Assembly: GCA_021200565.1 (NCBI GenBank) | Contig: JAJQGJ010000002.1 | Location: forward strand, 1-64,000 | Source: Oscillospiraceae bacterium | GTDB taxonomy: Bacteria > Bacillota > Clostridia > Oscillospirales > Ruminococcaceae | Length of the DNA: 64,000 nt | Reading direction: 5' to 3' | Shown here: positions 1-8,333 of the stretch, in pieces | Layout of the letters: the number at the start of each line of letters is the position of its first letter | How positions within the stretch are numbered: the stretch's first letter is position 1 | Program-made: the position numbers and the translations under genes | The notes under the pieces: model-generated | Databases searched by the model: none | Seen by the model: only the letters and a program-made list of their open reading frames with translations | Told to the model about the DNA's origin: nothing

Positions 1-19
1 ATTCCTTCTTATTTTTCTT

Positions 20-97
20 CTATTTTGCTATTGACTTTTTATAGCTGGTCTTTTTTACCTTCTTCTCCTGAATAAACAATACTTTGATTTTGGGCAT
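20..97 (-). CDS. Possible small cationic peptide gene (25 aa)
   Basis: A 25-codon frame starts with ATG at 97 and stops at 20-22. A good ribosome site (AAAGGAG, about 10 bases before the ATG) precedes it, and a promoter-like sequence lies upstream at 172-198. The peptide is lysine-rich with a short hydrophobic stretch near its N-terminus; there is no AgrD-like signature (no conserved Cys, no acidic tail). It lies downstream of the AgrC/AgrA-type pair on the same strand but after a terminator-like hairpin. It could be a pheromone or toxin-like peptide, or chance. I do not recognise it; no function is assigned. Confidence 0.3.
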   Translation of the reverse strand: MPKIKVLFIQEKKVKKTSYKKSIAK

Positions 98-171
98 GTT
101 TTTACTTCTCCTTTCATACGATTCGCTACACTATTATAGACACCAAAAACAGCGAAAAGGGTTCACCTCAC

Positions 172-198
172 ATTATACCTCCCGAAAAATTTTGTCAA
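172..198 (-). promoter_or_regulatory. Promoter-like sequence ahead of small peptide
   Basis: On the minus strand TTGACA (193-198) and TATAAT (172-177) are both perfect consensus hexamers, but the spacer is only 15 bases, shorter than the usual 17. This is either a weak or activator-dependent promoter or coincidence. It would transcribe toward position 97. Confidence 0.4.
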
Positions 199-238
199 GG
201 GTTTTGGCGCGAATGGTCGTTATTTCGACGCAAACGGT

Positions 239-264
239 AAAAAAGAGCCCCACAGGGAGGCTGT
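239..264 (-). terminator. Intrinsic terminator after the sensor kinase gene
   Basis: On the minus strand an AGCCTC.../...GGGGCT hairpin of about six pairs is followed by CTTTTTT, just downstream of the kinase stop at 286. Confidence 0.5.
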
Positions 265-285
265 AGGCAAGGTGGTATATTCTCC

Positions 286-1551
286 TCATTCATCATTGAG
301 GGTTATATTGACGGTAAAGATGCCGTTCTGCGCTGATGCTTCGACGGTGCCGTCGTATTTTTGCACGCAGTGCCGGACGTTTGCGAGACCATAGCCGTGC
401 AGGGCGGTTCGGGGACGACCTAAGTAATTCTCCGGATAAGGGTTTTCTATGCTGTAGGCTAAGATGTTATTGTGCTTTCTAAGCTTCAGGTTGATTTTGC
501 GCTTGCCCTCCTCAAGCTCACAACAGGCGTTGACCGAGTTGTCAAGGGTGTTGCCGAGGATTATATACAGGTCAGAGGTCACGACGGAAAGCTCCGATGG
601 GATGTTTACATCAAGCTCAAAATCAATGCCGCTCTCGTCGGCTATGTGCATATACTCGTTGAGAATTACACTGACGACACGGTTTCCGACATCTACAACG
701 CTGCCTATGTCGTTCACCGACTCCTGAATCTTAAGATAGTTGTCCCTGAGCTCTTCGGAATGCTCGCCGTCGGCAAGCACCTGCATCGATTTCATATACT
801 TGCTGATGTCGTGCCACAGGGAGCGAACCTGCTCCTGATGGGCGTGAAGCTCCTGATAATATTCCCTTTCGAGCATATAGTGCTGTTCGCTGAGCTTTGC
901 TTGATGTTCCATTTCATCTTGTTCCCTGATACGGTTTACAAAATATATAACCAAGATGTTTGTATAGAGAAGTCCCAGAAGAACGGCGATATAGGCGGCG
1001 TTAAGCTCTATAACCTCCGAATAGGACTGAACACACAGCACACAGCAGAGAATCAGGCTTGAGACCCAGCATGGAAGAAAGATGAGAAACGATTGCCACG
1101 ATATTATGCCCTGCTTGCTCTTGCTACGCAAGGATATGACGACTATTATCCCAAGGAAGATGATGTGCGAAATTATGACATAGACCATCCTTGCATCGCT
1201 TTGTTCAAGAAGACTCCCGACGTCAATTCCGAACCAAGAGAAAGCCGCCGCTACTATCACGTCTGTAAGAGCATAGATCGTCATGAAAACAAGGCTTGAA
1301 GCTGTCGCTGAGATAACTTTCGTTTCAAAGAGCAAAAAAGCAATCACAGCAAAGCCAACCATGCTGACAAGAAGCCTCACTACAGACTGACATTCAAGGA
1401 TTGACATCACGGAAATCAGGACGGCAAACACTGCATAACTTGACACCGTCACATATTTCGGGCGGCTTCTGAGATTAAAGAGACTTCTGAAGAAGATATA
1501 GCTGATTATGAGTTCGAGAACAACACAGGAAACTTCGACAACGTAATTCAT
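286..1551 (-). CDS. AgrC-like membrane sensor histidine kinase (GHKL family)
   Basis: 421 residues. The N-terminal ~200 residues hold about six hydrophobic segments (polytopic sensor domain, as in AgrC/ComD-type peptide receptors), followed by a cytoplasmic coiled region with the phospho-acceptor motif LWHDISKYM (His near residue 246) and a C-terminal GHKL ATPase. ATPase features visible are the N-box region LGNTLDNSVNACCE and the G-rich HGYGLANVRHCV near the end. It lies 3 bases downstream of the response-regulator gene, so the two are co-transcribed. Family knowledge: such kinases sense secreted peptides and phosphorylate a LytTR regulator. No agrB or agrD homologue is seen here, so the ligand is unknown; the short frame at 20-97 is only a speculative candidate. 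Confidence 0.85.
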   Translation of the reverse strand: MNYVVEVSCVVLELIISYIFFRSLFNLRSRPKYVTVSSYAVFAVLISVMSILECQSVVRLLVSMVGFAVIAFLLFETKVISATASSLVFMTIYALTDVIVAAAFSWFGIDVGSLLEQSDARMVYVIISHIIFLGIIVVISLRSKSKQGIISWQSFLIFLPCWVSSLILCCVLCVQSYSEVIELNAAYIAVLLGLLYTNILVIYFVNRIREQDEMEHQAKLSEQHYMLEREYYQELHAHQEQVRSLWHDISKYMKSMQVLADGEHSEELRDNYLKIQESVNDIGSVVDVGNRVVSVILNEYMHIADESGIDFELDVNIPSELSVVTSDLYIILGNTLDNSVNACCELEEGKRKINLKLRKHNNILAYSIENPYPENYLGRPRTALHGYGLANVRHCVQKYDGTVEASAQNGIFTVNITLNDE

Positions 1552-1554
1552 ACT

Positions 1555-2256
1555 TTACCTTTCAATAAACTTCACCAGCCGACTGTTGAACTCGGCGAAT
1601 TTTCTTCTGCTCATAAGTATCGTCACGCCGTTAGTAAGCTTCACGGAATCCATAGAGAAGGACTTGACATGGTTCAGATTGACGATATAGCTTCTGTGCG
1701 GCATCGCAAAATATCCCTGCGGGAGCATATCCATTATCTCCTTGAGCGGGTATCTGAGAGAAAAGGTTTCGTCGGCTGTGTGGAGAATGGTACTGTGGGA
1801 ATAGACCTCGAAGTAATAGATGTCGTTCATTCTGACAACGTGAGAAACGCCGTCTATGTTCATGATAAAGCTGTTTGCGGACACCTCGTTAATCGCCGAG
1901 TCCATCGCCTCGCCGAGAGATTTCATAGTAAGAGGCTTGACAAGATACCTGAACGCAACTCCGTAACCGCAGACGGTGTATTTGAGACTCTGGGTGACAA
2001 AGATGAGAATCGGATGCTTTTCGTCTTTAGATAAAATCCTCGCCGCCTCATAGCCGTTAGTACCGGTCATCTCTATATCCAGAAGTGCGATGTCGAATGA
2101 AACCTTTTCACAAGCCCCAAGAAAATCGTCAGCACTTGAATACTCGGACATCTCAAGCTGTGATTCGGAATCATATTCCATAAGCATTCTTCTGAGTTCG
2201 GACAAATCCTCCAGATTGTCGTCGCATATGGCGACCTTTAGTTCCAAATCCTTCAT
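1555..2256 (-). CDS. LytTR-family response regulator (AgrA-like)
   Basis: 233 residues from the ATG at 2256, chosen because GGAAGGTGGTG stands directly upstream; an ATG at 2313 in the same frame lacks such a site. Receiver domain at about 1-120 with the acidic pair in VAICDD and phospho-acceptor Asp60 in LLDIEM; LytTR DNA-binding domain at about 130-233 (DIYYFEVYSHST, PHRSYIVNLNHV). Partner of the kinase immediately downstream, which starts 3 bases after its stop. Expected to activate peptide or bacteriocin-type promoters, but its regulon is not visible. The only neighbouring candidate target is the broken permease gene at 2322-2661, which is divergent from it. Confidence 0.88.
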   Translation of the reverse strand: MKDLELKVAICDDNLEDLSELRRMLMEYDSESQLEMSEYSSADDFLGACEKVSFDIALLDIEMTGTNGYEAARILSKDEKHPILIFVTQSLKYTVCGYGVAFRYLVKPLTMKSLGEAMDSAINEVSANSFIMNIDGVSHVVRMNDIYYFEVYSHSTILHTADETFSLRYPLKEIMDMLPQGYFAMPHRSYIVNLNHVKSFSMDSVKLTNGVTILMSRRKFAEFNSRLVKFIER

Positions 2257-2321
2257 CTGACACCACCTTCCCGTCTGCCTTTTGATTGCTAACAAATAAA
2301 GTATATCATTCAAATTGCTTC

Positions 2322-2661
2322 ATGTCAACGAGGAAACGTCGGAGGATTATTTCGGCATACGGCACAGACGGCATTACAGCGGGCGTGAACTGCATAAGCG
2401 ATATGTTCGCGCTCGGAGAACTTCCTGTCTGGGGCTATCTCGTGATACTTCTTACTTACAGAACGGCGGTGCTGATTCTGTTCTCGCTTCTGCTACTTTG
2501 GATTTCGTCAAGATGCCAGAGTCCGACAACGGCAATGGTAGTAACCCTCGCGCTGTTCTGCCTGCCGATAGTAATCTACCTTGCAGGCGCGGATGCGGCA
2601 AAGTATCTTTGTGTGCCGATAAGTGGAAACAGGGAGATGCGGGGGATGGCGGGGCTGCTCA
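2322..2661 (+). pseudogene. Internal fragment of an ABC-2-type permease
   Basis: An open frame of about 110 residues with two strongly hydrophobic helices (WGYLVILLTYRTAVLILFSL and a following AMVVTLALFCLPIVIYLAG) reads like the last part of an integral membrane ABC transporter subunit, but there is no N-terminal part. The stop codon comes from sequence that may already be the end of the adjoining mobile element. The likely reading is a transporter gene once controlled by the neighbouring two-component pair and destroyed on both sides by rearrangement. The family is inferred from composition and hydrophobic pattern only. Confidence 0.45.
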
Positions 2662-2682
2662 GTTAAGTAGTTCACCCCAAGT

Positions 2683-4398
2683 TCACATCTCATAGTCCTG
2701 CGACTTTTTTATCACTCTGTCCGGCTGACTCATCCGCCGTTTCACCTCCTGCTCATGTCGTATCTTTGCAGTACGCTCCCTTAACAAGTCAGAGTCTTCA
2801 CTAAGTCTGTCATCAATCTGCTGTTCAGCAGAGGCGAGCCTGTCATACTCAAACTTCTGTCCGAAAGTCTCACGGAGCTTTGAACGGATCTGATTGCGGG
2901 AATCATCCCGGAGTAAAACACGGGAATCAAGCAGAGTGTCGTCCTGTTGCGAGGGCACTCTTTCTTTGATTTCTGCGAAGTTCTTCTCATCACTTGCAAT
3001 TTGGTCAGAAAGCTTCGGTTGCTGAGCTTTCATCTCCTCAAGATAATCGGTCATTTTGGAAAGCTTTCCTTCCGCCTGCTTCATCTCTGTATCATTCTGG
3101 CAACCTACCTCGTACATCAGACGGTTCTTTCGGGTTTTCAGTTCTTCAATATCTTCTGTGAGAGTGGTAATCTGCTTATTAAGCTGAACGTGCTTTACGG
3201 GGCTGAAAATGCTCGTATTGCTTTTTTCAGCCTCAAGCTTTTTCTTTTCCGACTGCTTTTCTTTCAGCAATGCTTGCACAGACTTGTATTCTTTGACGAG
3301 AGGCAGATTCCAGTCAACCCGTTCGGATATATTTTTTATCTCTGCACTGTTGTGGAGCAGGTGATATTGCAACATAATCATGTGCGCCCGGATGTTTTCC
3401 AACCGTTCTGCAACTGCCGGAATAGTGTTTGCTACAGCTTCTGTCAGTTTCCGTACCTGTGTTTTCAGCTCCCTGAGCAGGCGATTGTCTGCCTTGATTT
3501 GTCTGTTCAGTTCACGGCGGTCGGAAATGATGCCTTTGTGCTCAAGTGCCTGTGCGGTTACTCCCTCGTGGATTGTGGGCTGTTCGTCAATGCCACGTTC
3601 CGCATGACTGCGGTGATCGATTCGGGCAACAGATTGAACAAGTGCCAAATACTTATTGGTCACATCCGCCCATGCTTCCCGCCAGATGAGGAGTTGCTCC
3701 TCACTGTTCCAACGTTCCGTTATGGGGTTCTGTCTTCCGTACTTTGTGCTTTTGGGATGCTTGTCCGCACGGACAAGTCCCCGCCGTTCTGCTTCGGATG
3801 GTGGCAGATAGATTCTCTTTTTCCCCTTTTCGGAATTGTACAGATACTGCTTCTCCCAGCCCTCGGCTTGAGCTGTTTTGAATTCTGCGGCAGTAAAACC
3901 TCTTTCTTCTCCATTTCGGACACAAAGATATTCTTTCTGTGTCTTATACTGCCATTTGCCGTTTTCATCAAGCGGGCGAACAGTCAGCATGATGTGTGCG
4001 TGTGGATTATGACCGTCAGTGTCATGAATGCAGACATCGGCACACATTCCATCGGCGACAAATTGATTTTGTACAAACTCTGTTAGCAAATCCTGCCACT
4101 GAGTTTTGTTCAGTTCTACCGGTAACGCCACTACAAACTCGCGGGCGAGGCGGCTGTCCTTTGTCTTTTCACTTGCTTCAACGGCGTTCCAAAGTTTCTC
4201 TCTGTCCCGCCATTCCGGCGGAGCATTTTCCGGAAGAAATACCTCTTGCCAGACAAGCCCTTGCTTGCGGGTATAGTCGTGCTGAATGCCGTCGTAGTTG
4301 TTGTAGATCTGACTGCAACTCATATAGGCAGAAGCCGCACAGGCGGAACGACCATTCCCACGGCTGACGACCTTCGCCTCCAAGTGATAGATTGCCAT
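2683..4398 (-). CDS. mobA: MobA/MobL-family relaxase (MobQ)
   Basis: 571 residues. The N-terminal ~220 residues form the relaxase: MAIYHLEAKVVSRGNGRSA start, a nearby YMSC tyrosine region, and the metal-binding histidine triad HNPHAHIML at about 130. The remaining ~350 residues are largely charged coiled coil (EKKKLEAEK, TTLTEDIEELKTRKN), typical of Gram-positive MobA/L proteins. The family nicks oriT and pilots single-stranded DNA into a recipient. A GC-rich oriT-like region with the GTGCGCCC core lies directly upstream (4441-4512). The stop is about 20 bases from the presumed element end. The frame is complete, so the element may still be mobilizable. Confidence 0.93.
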   Translation of the reverse strand: MAIYHLEAKVVSRGNGRSACAASAYMSCSQIYNNYDGIQHDYTRKQGLVWQEVFLPENAPPEWRDREKLWNAVEASEKTKDSRLAREFVVALPVELNKTQWQDLLTEFVQNQFVADGMCADVCIHDTDGHNPHAHIMLTVRPLDENGKWQYKTQKEYLCVRNGEERGFTAAEFKTAQAEGWEKQYLYNSEKGKKRIYLPPSEAERRGLVRADKHPKSTKYGRQNPITERWNSEEQLLIWREAWADVTNKYLALVQSVARIDHRSHAERGIDEQPTIHEGVTAQALEHKGIISDRRELNRQIKADNRLLRELKTQVRKLTEAVANTIPAVAERLENIRAHMIMLQYHLLHNSAEIKNISERVDWNLPLVKEYKSVQALLKEKQSEKKKLEAEKSNTSIFSPVKHVQLNKQITTLTEDIEELKTRKNRLMYEVGCQNDTEMKQAEGKLSKMTDYLEEMKAQQPKLSDQIASDEKNFAEIKERVPSQQDDTLLDSRVLLRDDSRNQIRSKLRETFGQKFEYDRLASAEQQIDDRLSEDSDLLRERTAKIRHEQEVKRRMSQPDRVIKKSQDYEM

Positions 4399-4440
4399 GC
4401 AATCACCTTTCTTTCATTTTTTCTTCGAGAAAAACGCACG

Positions 4441-4512
4441 CTCCCGACTGTAGGGAGGGATACCACTGCTGCCCCAACGGGGCAGTGGTGAGTAAGTGCG
4501 CCCTTCGGGATA
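4441..4512. other. Candidate oriT
   Basis: Three dyads stand just upstream of the relaxase: CTCCC/GGGAG (4441-4457), CCACTGctgCCCC/GGGGCAGTGG (4463-4489), and then TAAGTGCGCCCTTCGGG (about 4493-4509). The TAAGTGCGCCCT core matches what is known of RSF1010-like/MobQ nic regions. Position beside a MobQ relaxase supports the call. The exact nick position is not established. Confidence 0.65.
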
Positions 4513-4558
4513 AAAGAAAAGGGACGCCCGGTTTCCCGAACGCCCCTTGCAGTAAATC

Positions 4559-4756
4559 TTATCGTAAAGCACAATGCAAATAGTCCTCCAGTTTCTCTAA
4601 ATCCATCGTCGTAACAGATGGACAGACTTTCTCCAAGATAGCTCCCTCCTGAATCAGTCGTCGTGTCCTTGCTTTTCGCTCCTTGTCACGGTTTCGCATC
4701 TGCGCTTCCTCCAATCGGTGCTGTGCCTGCAATAATTTCTTTTCGTTATCGGTCAT
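4559..4756 (-). CDS. DUF3847-type small helical protein
   Basis: 65 residues, highly charged and helical (EKKLLQAQHRLEEAQMRN, followed by an Arg/Lys patch). Proteins of this size and pattern (DUF3847) sit next to MobA/L relaxases in many gut mobile elements and may act as accessory relaxosome proteins; that role is inference. It starts with ATG at 4756 after an AGGAGGAT-like ribosome site. It is separated from the relaxase gene by the oriT-like region, as expected for a relaxosome component. Confidence 0.75.
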   Translation of the reverse strand: MTDNEKKLLQAQHRLEEAQMRNRDKERKARTRRLIQEGAILEKVCPSVTTMDLEKLEDYLHCALR

Positions 4757-4790
4757 AAAAATCCTCCTTGTGGTAGTAAAAAGTTGACTG

Positions 4791-4897
4791 TTTGGTATCT
4801 GTCGGATAGCAAATACCTATCAGTCTGGTATTAAGCATTTTGTAAAAATAGTTGTGGTATCAAAAATGCCCCGTTTGGTATCAACATAATACCAAAC
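4791..4897. repeat. GGTAT repeats: possible ParR-binding centromere, with terminator
   Basis: Copies of tttGGTATc or close variants occur at about 4791, 4823, 4853 and 4874, with inverted copies at about 4812 and 4889. The last pair forms a perfect 9-bp hairpin (4873-4881/4889-4897) which, read on the minus strand, is followed by CATTTTT and can terminate the parMR transcript. Spaced repeats beside a ribbon-helix-helix ParR gene suggest a parC-like site. Confidence 0.5.
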
Positions 4898-4913
4898 GAG
4901 GTCAAAATTGACA

Positions 4914-5270
4914 TCAAAAGCTGTCTGCGAAGTCCAAAGCCGCCGAAAGCTCATCGTCAGCCGTTGTGTTCTCTTGTATTGGAATAGTTGACGGAGCAAT
5001 CGGAAGCATGGTGGCAGGAACATAGTGCAGACTCTTTTCAATGGTTTCTGTTACCCGCCTGAGAAAAGCATCCTCTTTTTCACGGGTTTCGAGATATGGA
5101 TCGGTGGCAATGTTGTTTTTCCGTTCAAAATAGTCGTTGATTGCTGTGACAATCGCTTTGCTGTAAGAGTGATATTGCTTCTTGTCCATCTTCTGCAAAT
5201 ACTCGTATGCTCGCCGGTCATCCTCATCCGAGAGATTAAGTCGCAGGGTAGTCGTGTAAATCTGCTTCAT
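4914..5270 (-). CDS. parR: ParR-like partition DNA-binding protein
   Basis: 118 residues. The N-terminal part (TTTLRLNLSDEDDRRAYEYL, then YHSYSKAIVTAINDYF) has the strand-helix-helix pattern of a ribbon-helix-helix domain. The C-terminal ~50 residues are low-complexity and acidic, ending ALDFADSF, which could bind the actin-like partner. The start overlaps the stop of the ParM-like gene by 4 bases, so translation is coupled. Family knowledge: ParR binds a repeated centromere and caps ParM filaments to segregate plasmid-like DNA. The GGTAT repeats just downstream are the candidate binding sites. Confidence 0.75.
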   Translation of the reverse strand: MKQIYTTTLRLNLSDEDDRRAYEYLQKMDKKQYHSYSKAIVTAINDYFERKNNIATDPYLETREKEDAFLRRVTETIEKSLHYVPATMLPIAPSTIPIQENTTADDELSAALDFADSF

Positions 5271-6205
5271 ACGATACCGCCTTTTCTGTGGAGCTTCTGC
5301 TCGACAAGCAGTTCATATCCCTTTGCCGTTGCGCAAATGTCCTCATTAATAATCACCCGGTCTTTCTCATAGTCGCCGAAGTTTTTAAGGATGCAGCTCC
5401 CGCCGCCAACCACATAAAGGCGCATCAGTTCGGGGTCGTATTCGTGTTCGCGCAATCTGCGGAAGATGCCTCTCGCATATTCTGTTGCTGTTTCACGGAT
5501 AGCGATCAGATAGCGTTCGCTGATGTCTGCCGTACCATAACGTATAACTCGCTCAAGCATAGCTTCGTCCACCGATACGCCAAACTGCTTCATCAGATTT
5601 TCTCGCACGGCGAGCATACATTGATGGGTGCCATACTTTTCAGTAAAGCACTTTTTCGCAAGCGGTCGACTCTCGTTGATATACATAACATTCATCGTGC
5701 CATTGCCAATATCGCAGAGCATATTGATACCTTTGAACTCACGCAGACGGTCTGCCACAGCGGAAAAGCCCTGTGGGAAAATATCCGCACCGGCGAATTC
5801 AACGTGATAGTCAATGCCCTTAAAAGTGAAATCCACGCTTTCATTTTGTAGAAGATATGCCCTGAAGCTGTCCTTTTGTTCACTCACCCAAGTCAGCGGA
5901 AGCCCTGCGGCAAGATGAACACGGGCAGAGGTCAGTTTGCAGATATTCAGTTCTCTTGCAACAGCGGCAAGCGTGAGGATATAGTAGTCGCTGTCGGTCA
6001 TTTTGTCAGAGATAAACTCCTTGTGTTCTTCTCCGATTAGATAATATCTGTCCTCATAGACGAGCAGATTGCTTTTGAAGGTTGGCTCTTTGTCGTATGC
6101 GGCAACACCGGTCTTAAAACAGCAGTGAGCAGTCTTGATATTGCCATAACCATGGTCGATACCGATGATGATTGGATTACTTGAGGTGTTGTATGTGAAA
6201 TTCAT
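5267..6205 (-). CDS. parM: ParM/StbA-type actin-like ATPase
   Basis: 312 residues, the usual ParM length. Actin-fold landmarks in order: phosphate-1 loop IGIDHGYGNIKT (about 13-24), phosphate-2 loop LCDIGNGTMNVMYI (about 163-176) and adenosine loop VVGGGSCILKNF (about 268-279). It polymerises with ATP to push apart DNA copies bound by ParR. Ahead of parR in one transcript with a 4-base overlap. A partition system on an integrating element implies it spends time as a replicating circle or stabilises the excised form; no dedicated replication gene is recognised inside this element. Confidence 0.9.
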   Translation of the reverse strand: MNFTYNTSSNPIIIGIDHGYGNIKTAHCCFKTGVAAYDKEPTFKSNLLVYEDRYYLIGEEHKEFISDKMTDSDYYILTLAAVARELNICKLTSARVHLAAGLPLTWVSEQKDSFRAYLLQNESVDFTFKGIDYHVEFAGADIFPQGFSAVADRLREFKGINMLCDIGNGTMNVMYINESRPLAKKCFTEKYGTHQCMLAVRENLMKQFGVSVDEAMLERVIRYGTADISERYLIAIRETATEYARGIFRRLREHEYDPELMRLYVVGGGSCILKNFGDYEKDRVIINEDICATAKGYELLVEQKLHRKGGIV

Positions 6206-6255
6206 TGTGATTCCTTTCTGCCGCTTTGCGGCGATACAAAATAATGATGGGATGC

Positions 6256-6292
6256 AAAAAGCGGCTCATGAGATGTTCCTCTCACAAGCCGC
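6256..6292 (-). terminator. Terminator of the recombinase transcript
   Basis: On the minus strand a GCGGCT...TGAGA / TCTCA...AGCCGC hairpin (arms 6280-6292 and 6261-6273, nearly perfect) is followed by TTTTTG, just beyond the recombinase stop. Confidence 0.8.
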
Positions 6293-6308
6293 CATTGCGG
6301 TTTTTCTG

Positions 6309-8333
6309 TTATGATGTCTTTTTTTCTATGTTCTTGGTATTGCGTGTTCGCTGTCTCTTGAGATTTCCTTCATATCGGCACTCATCACAGCAATACTTGA
6401 CATTGTTTCTCGTCGTGGTAAAGGTCTTGCCGCAGTTTTCGCAAACAGCTTCACGTTTTCGGCTTTCTGCCGCTTCCTGCCGATAAAACTTTGCACGGCA
6501 ATTCTGATTGCAAAACATGGCTGCCGAGCTTCGGGATTCAAATTCCTTGCCACAGCATTTACAGGTCAGCTTGAACGGCTGTCCTACAGTGTGTTTACCT
6601 GCCTTGATTTCCTGATAGCGTTCACGGCTTCTGATGCGGTGACGGCGTTGCTGTTCCTCACGTTTGGCTTCCTCAGCGGTCAATTCCTTTTCGGGAAGCT
6701 CACACTTGCCGATGAAATTCAGATAAATCTCAACCTCTTGTACTCGGTCTCCGTCAACCTTTTCGGGAGCATGGACGACGATTTTGCCTATAAACTCGTT
6801 AATCATCGGCGTAGTAAGCTCAGAAAAATCGGTGTACTTCTTGGCAAGAGTTATAAACTGCTCTACACGGTTGGTATCTTCCGCATAGCTTGACAGGCTT
6901 TCTTCGGCTTCGGCAATCTCCACTTCAAGGCTTTTCTGCTCGGCTTCGTATTCGGAGAGCAAACTGTCAAAACGTTCATCTGTAATGCGCCCGACGGCAA
7001 AAGACTCATAGAGCTTTTTTATGATGGTATCAAGCTCTGCGTGTCGCTTGCGGTCTTTGTTCAGCTTTCGCTTGACATCCTTTGCGGCTTCTGCCTGTCT
7101 GACCTGGGACGCCGCACGAACTTTCGCAATAAATTCCTCTTGATTCGAAATGGCGTATGTACTGACAGAGCGGATTGTTTCCAAAATAAGTGTCCGCAAG
7201 GTTTTTGTGCTGATATAGTGACCACAACAGGCTTTCGCACGTTTCTGATTCGCCAGCGTATAAGAGGAGCAATCAAAGAAATCCGACGGATAGGGATTTT
7301 TCTCAGTGCCGCCTCTGGAACGGTGGTTATACATCTTTTCGCCACAGTCGGCGCAGTACACAAGCCCGGTCAATGGGTTTGCTTCTCCAAATGTGTCGAT
7401 TCGTCTCGGAGTTTTCCTCAGCTTCTGGGCGAGCTCCCATGTTTCCTTATCAACCATGGCTTCGTGCGTATTCTCAAAAATAAGCCATTCATCTTCGGGA
7501 TTCTTCACACTGCTTTTATCCTTATACGATTGCTTATGAGAACGGAAATTGACCGTATGCCCCATATATTCGGGCTTGGACAAAATCTGCCCGACAATAA
7601 AGCCGCTCCAATTATATGGATTCGGAAATTCTTCTTTGCTTTTCCACATACCTTTGTTCTGCTTACCGAAGTAAACGGCAGGAGTTTCGATTTTGTCATC
7701 AAAAAGGATACGGGCAATCTCATAAGGGCCGTAGCCCTCAATAGTCAGGCGGAAGATTCTGCGGACAACAGCGGCGGCTTCCTCGTCGATATGCCAGGTG
7801 TACTTATCTCCCGGTTCCTTCTTGTAGCCGTAAATGGCGGCATTGGTTGTCGGCTTGCCCGATTCTCCTTTGACACGAATAGCGGTTCGTTGCTTGCGGC
7901 TTAAGTCACGAAGATACCATTCGTTCATAATATTAAGAAACGGTGCAAATTCATTGCTGTTCTGGTCATCACTGTCCACGCTGTTGGCAATCGCAACAAA
8001 GTGAACGCCGTGCTGACGGAAAAACACCTCGGTGTAAAAGCCGGTTTGGAGATAATCACGACCCGCACGGCTCATATCCTTCACTATGACGTGGGCTACC
8101 TTGCCCGCCTCAATATCTGCTATCATCCGCTTCCATGCAGGACGTTCAAAAGTTCCTCCGCTGAACCCGTCATCGGTATAGTGGACACAGTTTTCATAGC
8201 CCTTTTGTGCGGCATAGCCTTCGAGGTATCTTTTCTGGTTGATGATGGAGTTGCTATCCCCGGCTTGGTCATCGTCACGGGATAGTCTTTCGTATAAAGC
8301 TGTAATCTTGCTTTCAGTCTGTTTCACGCTCAT
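6309..8333 (-). CDS. tnpX: Large serine recombinase, TnpX family, with C-terminal zinc fingers
   Basis: 674 residues. Resolvase domain at about 8-160 with catalytic Ser18 in LYERLSRDD and the arginine region SRAGRDYLQTGFYTEV; recombinase domain follows; zinc ribbon near 335 (GLVYCADCGEKM...CSSY); long coiled coil at about 400-480; then a C-terminal extension with two more Cys4 modules (CKCCGKEF...CNQNC and CENCGKTF...CCDEC). It excises and inserts the element through a circular intermediate. Its ATG overlaps the tnpW stop by one base (TAATG), as in Tn4451-like modules. The C-terminal double zinc finger looks longer than in classical TnpX. Confidence 0.93.
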   Translation of the reverse strand: MSVKQTESKITALYERLSRDDDQAGDSNSIINQKRYLEGYAAQKGYENCVHYTDDGFSGGTFERPAWKRMIADIEAGKVAHVIVKDMSRAGRDYLQTGFYTEVFFRQHGVHFVAIANSVDSDDQNSNEFAPFLNIMNEWYLRDLSRKQRTAIRVKGESGKPTTNAAIYGYKKEPGDKYTWHIDEEAAAVVRRIFRLTIEGYGPYEIARILFDDKIETPAVYFGKQNKGMWKSKEEFPNPYNWSGFIVGQILSKPEYMGHTVNFRSHKQSYKDKSSVKNPEDEWLIFENTHEAMVDKETWELAQKLRKTPRRIDTFGEANPLTGLVYCADCGEKMYNHRSRGGTEKNPYPSDFFDCSSYTLANQKRAKACCGHYISTKTLRTLILETIRSVSTYAISNQEEFIAKVRAASQVRQAEAAKDVKRKLNKDRKRHAELDTIIKKLYESFAVGRITDERFDSLLSEYEAEQKSLEVEIAEAEESLSSYAEDTNRVEQFITLAKKYTDFSELTTPMINEFIGKIVVHAPEKVDGDRVQEVEIYLNFIGKCELPEKELTAEEAKREEQQRRHRIRSRERYQEIKAGKHTVGQPFKLTCKCCGKEFESRSSAAMFCNQNCRAKFYRQEAAESRKREAVCENCGKTFTTTRNNVKYCCDECRYEGNLKRQRTRNTKNIEKKTS

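Noticed and set aside
2947-4086. Long plus-strand open frame (379 codons) opposite the relaxase
   Set aside because: It is the antisense shadow of the relaxase gene; its product is Phe/Cys-rich without family resemblance and no ribosome site.
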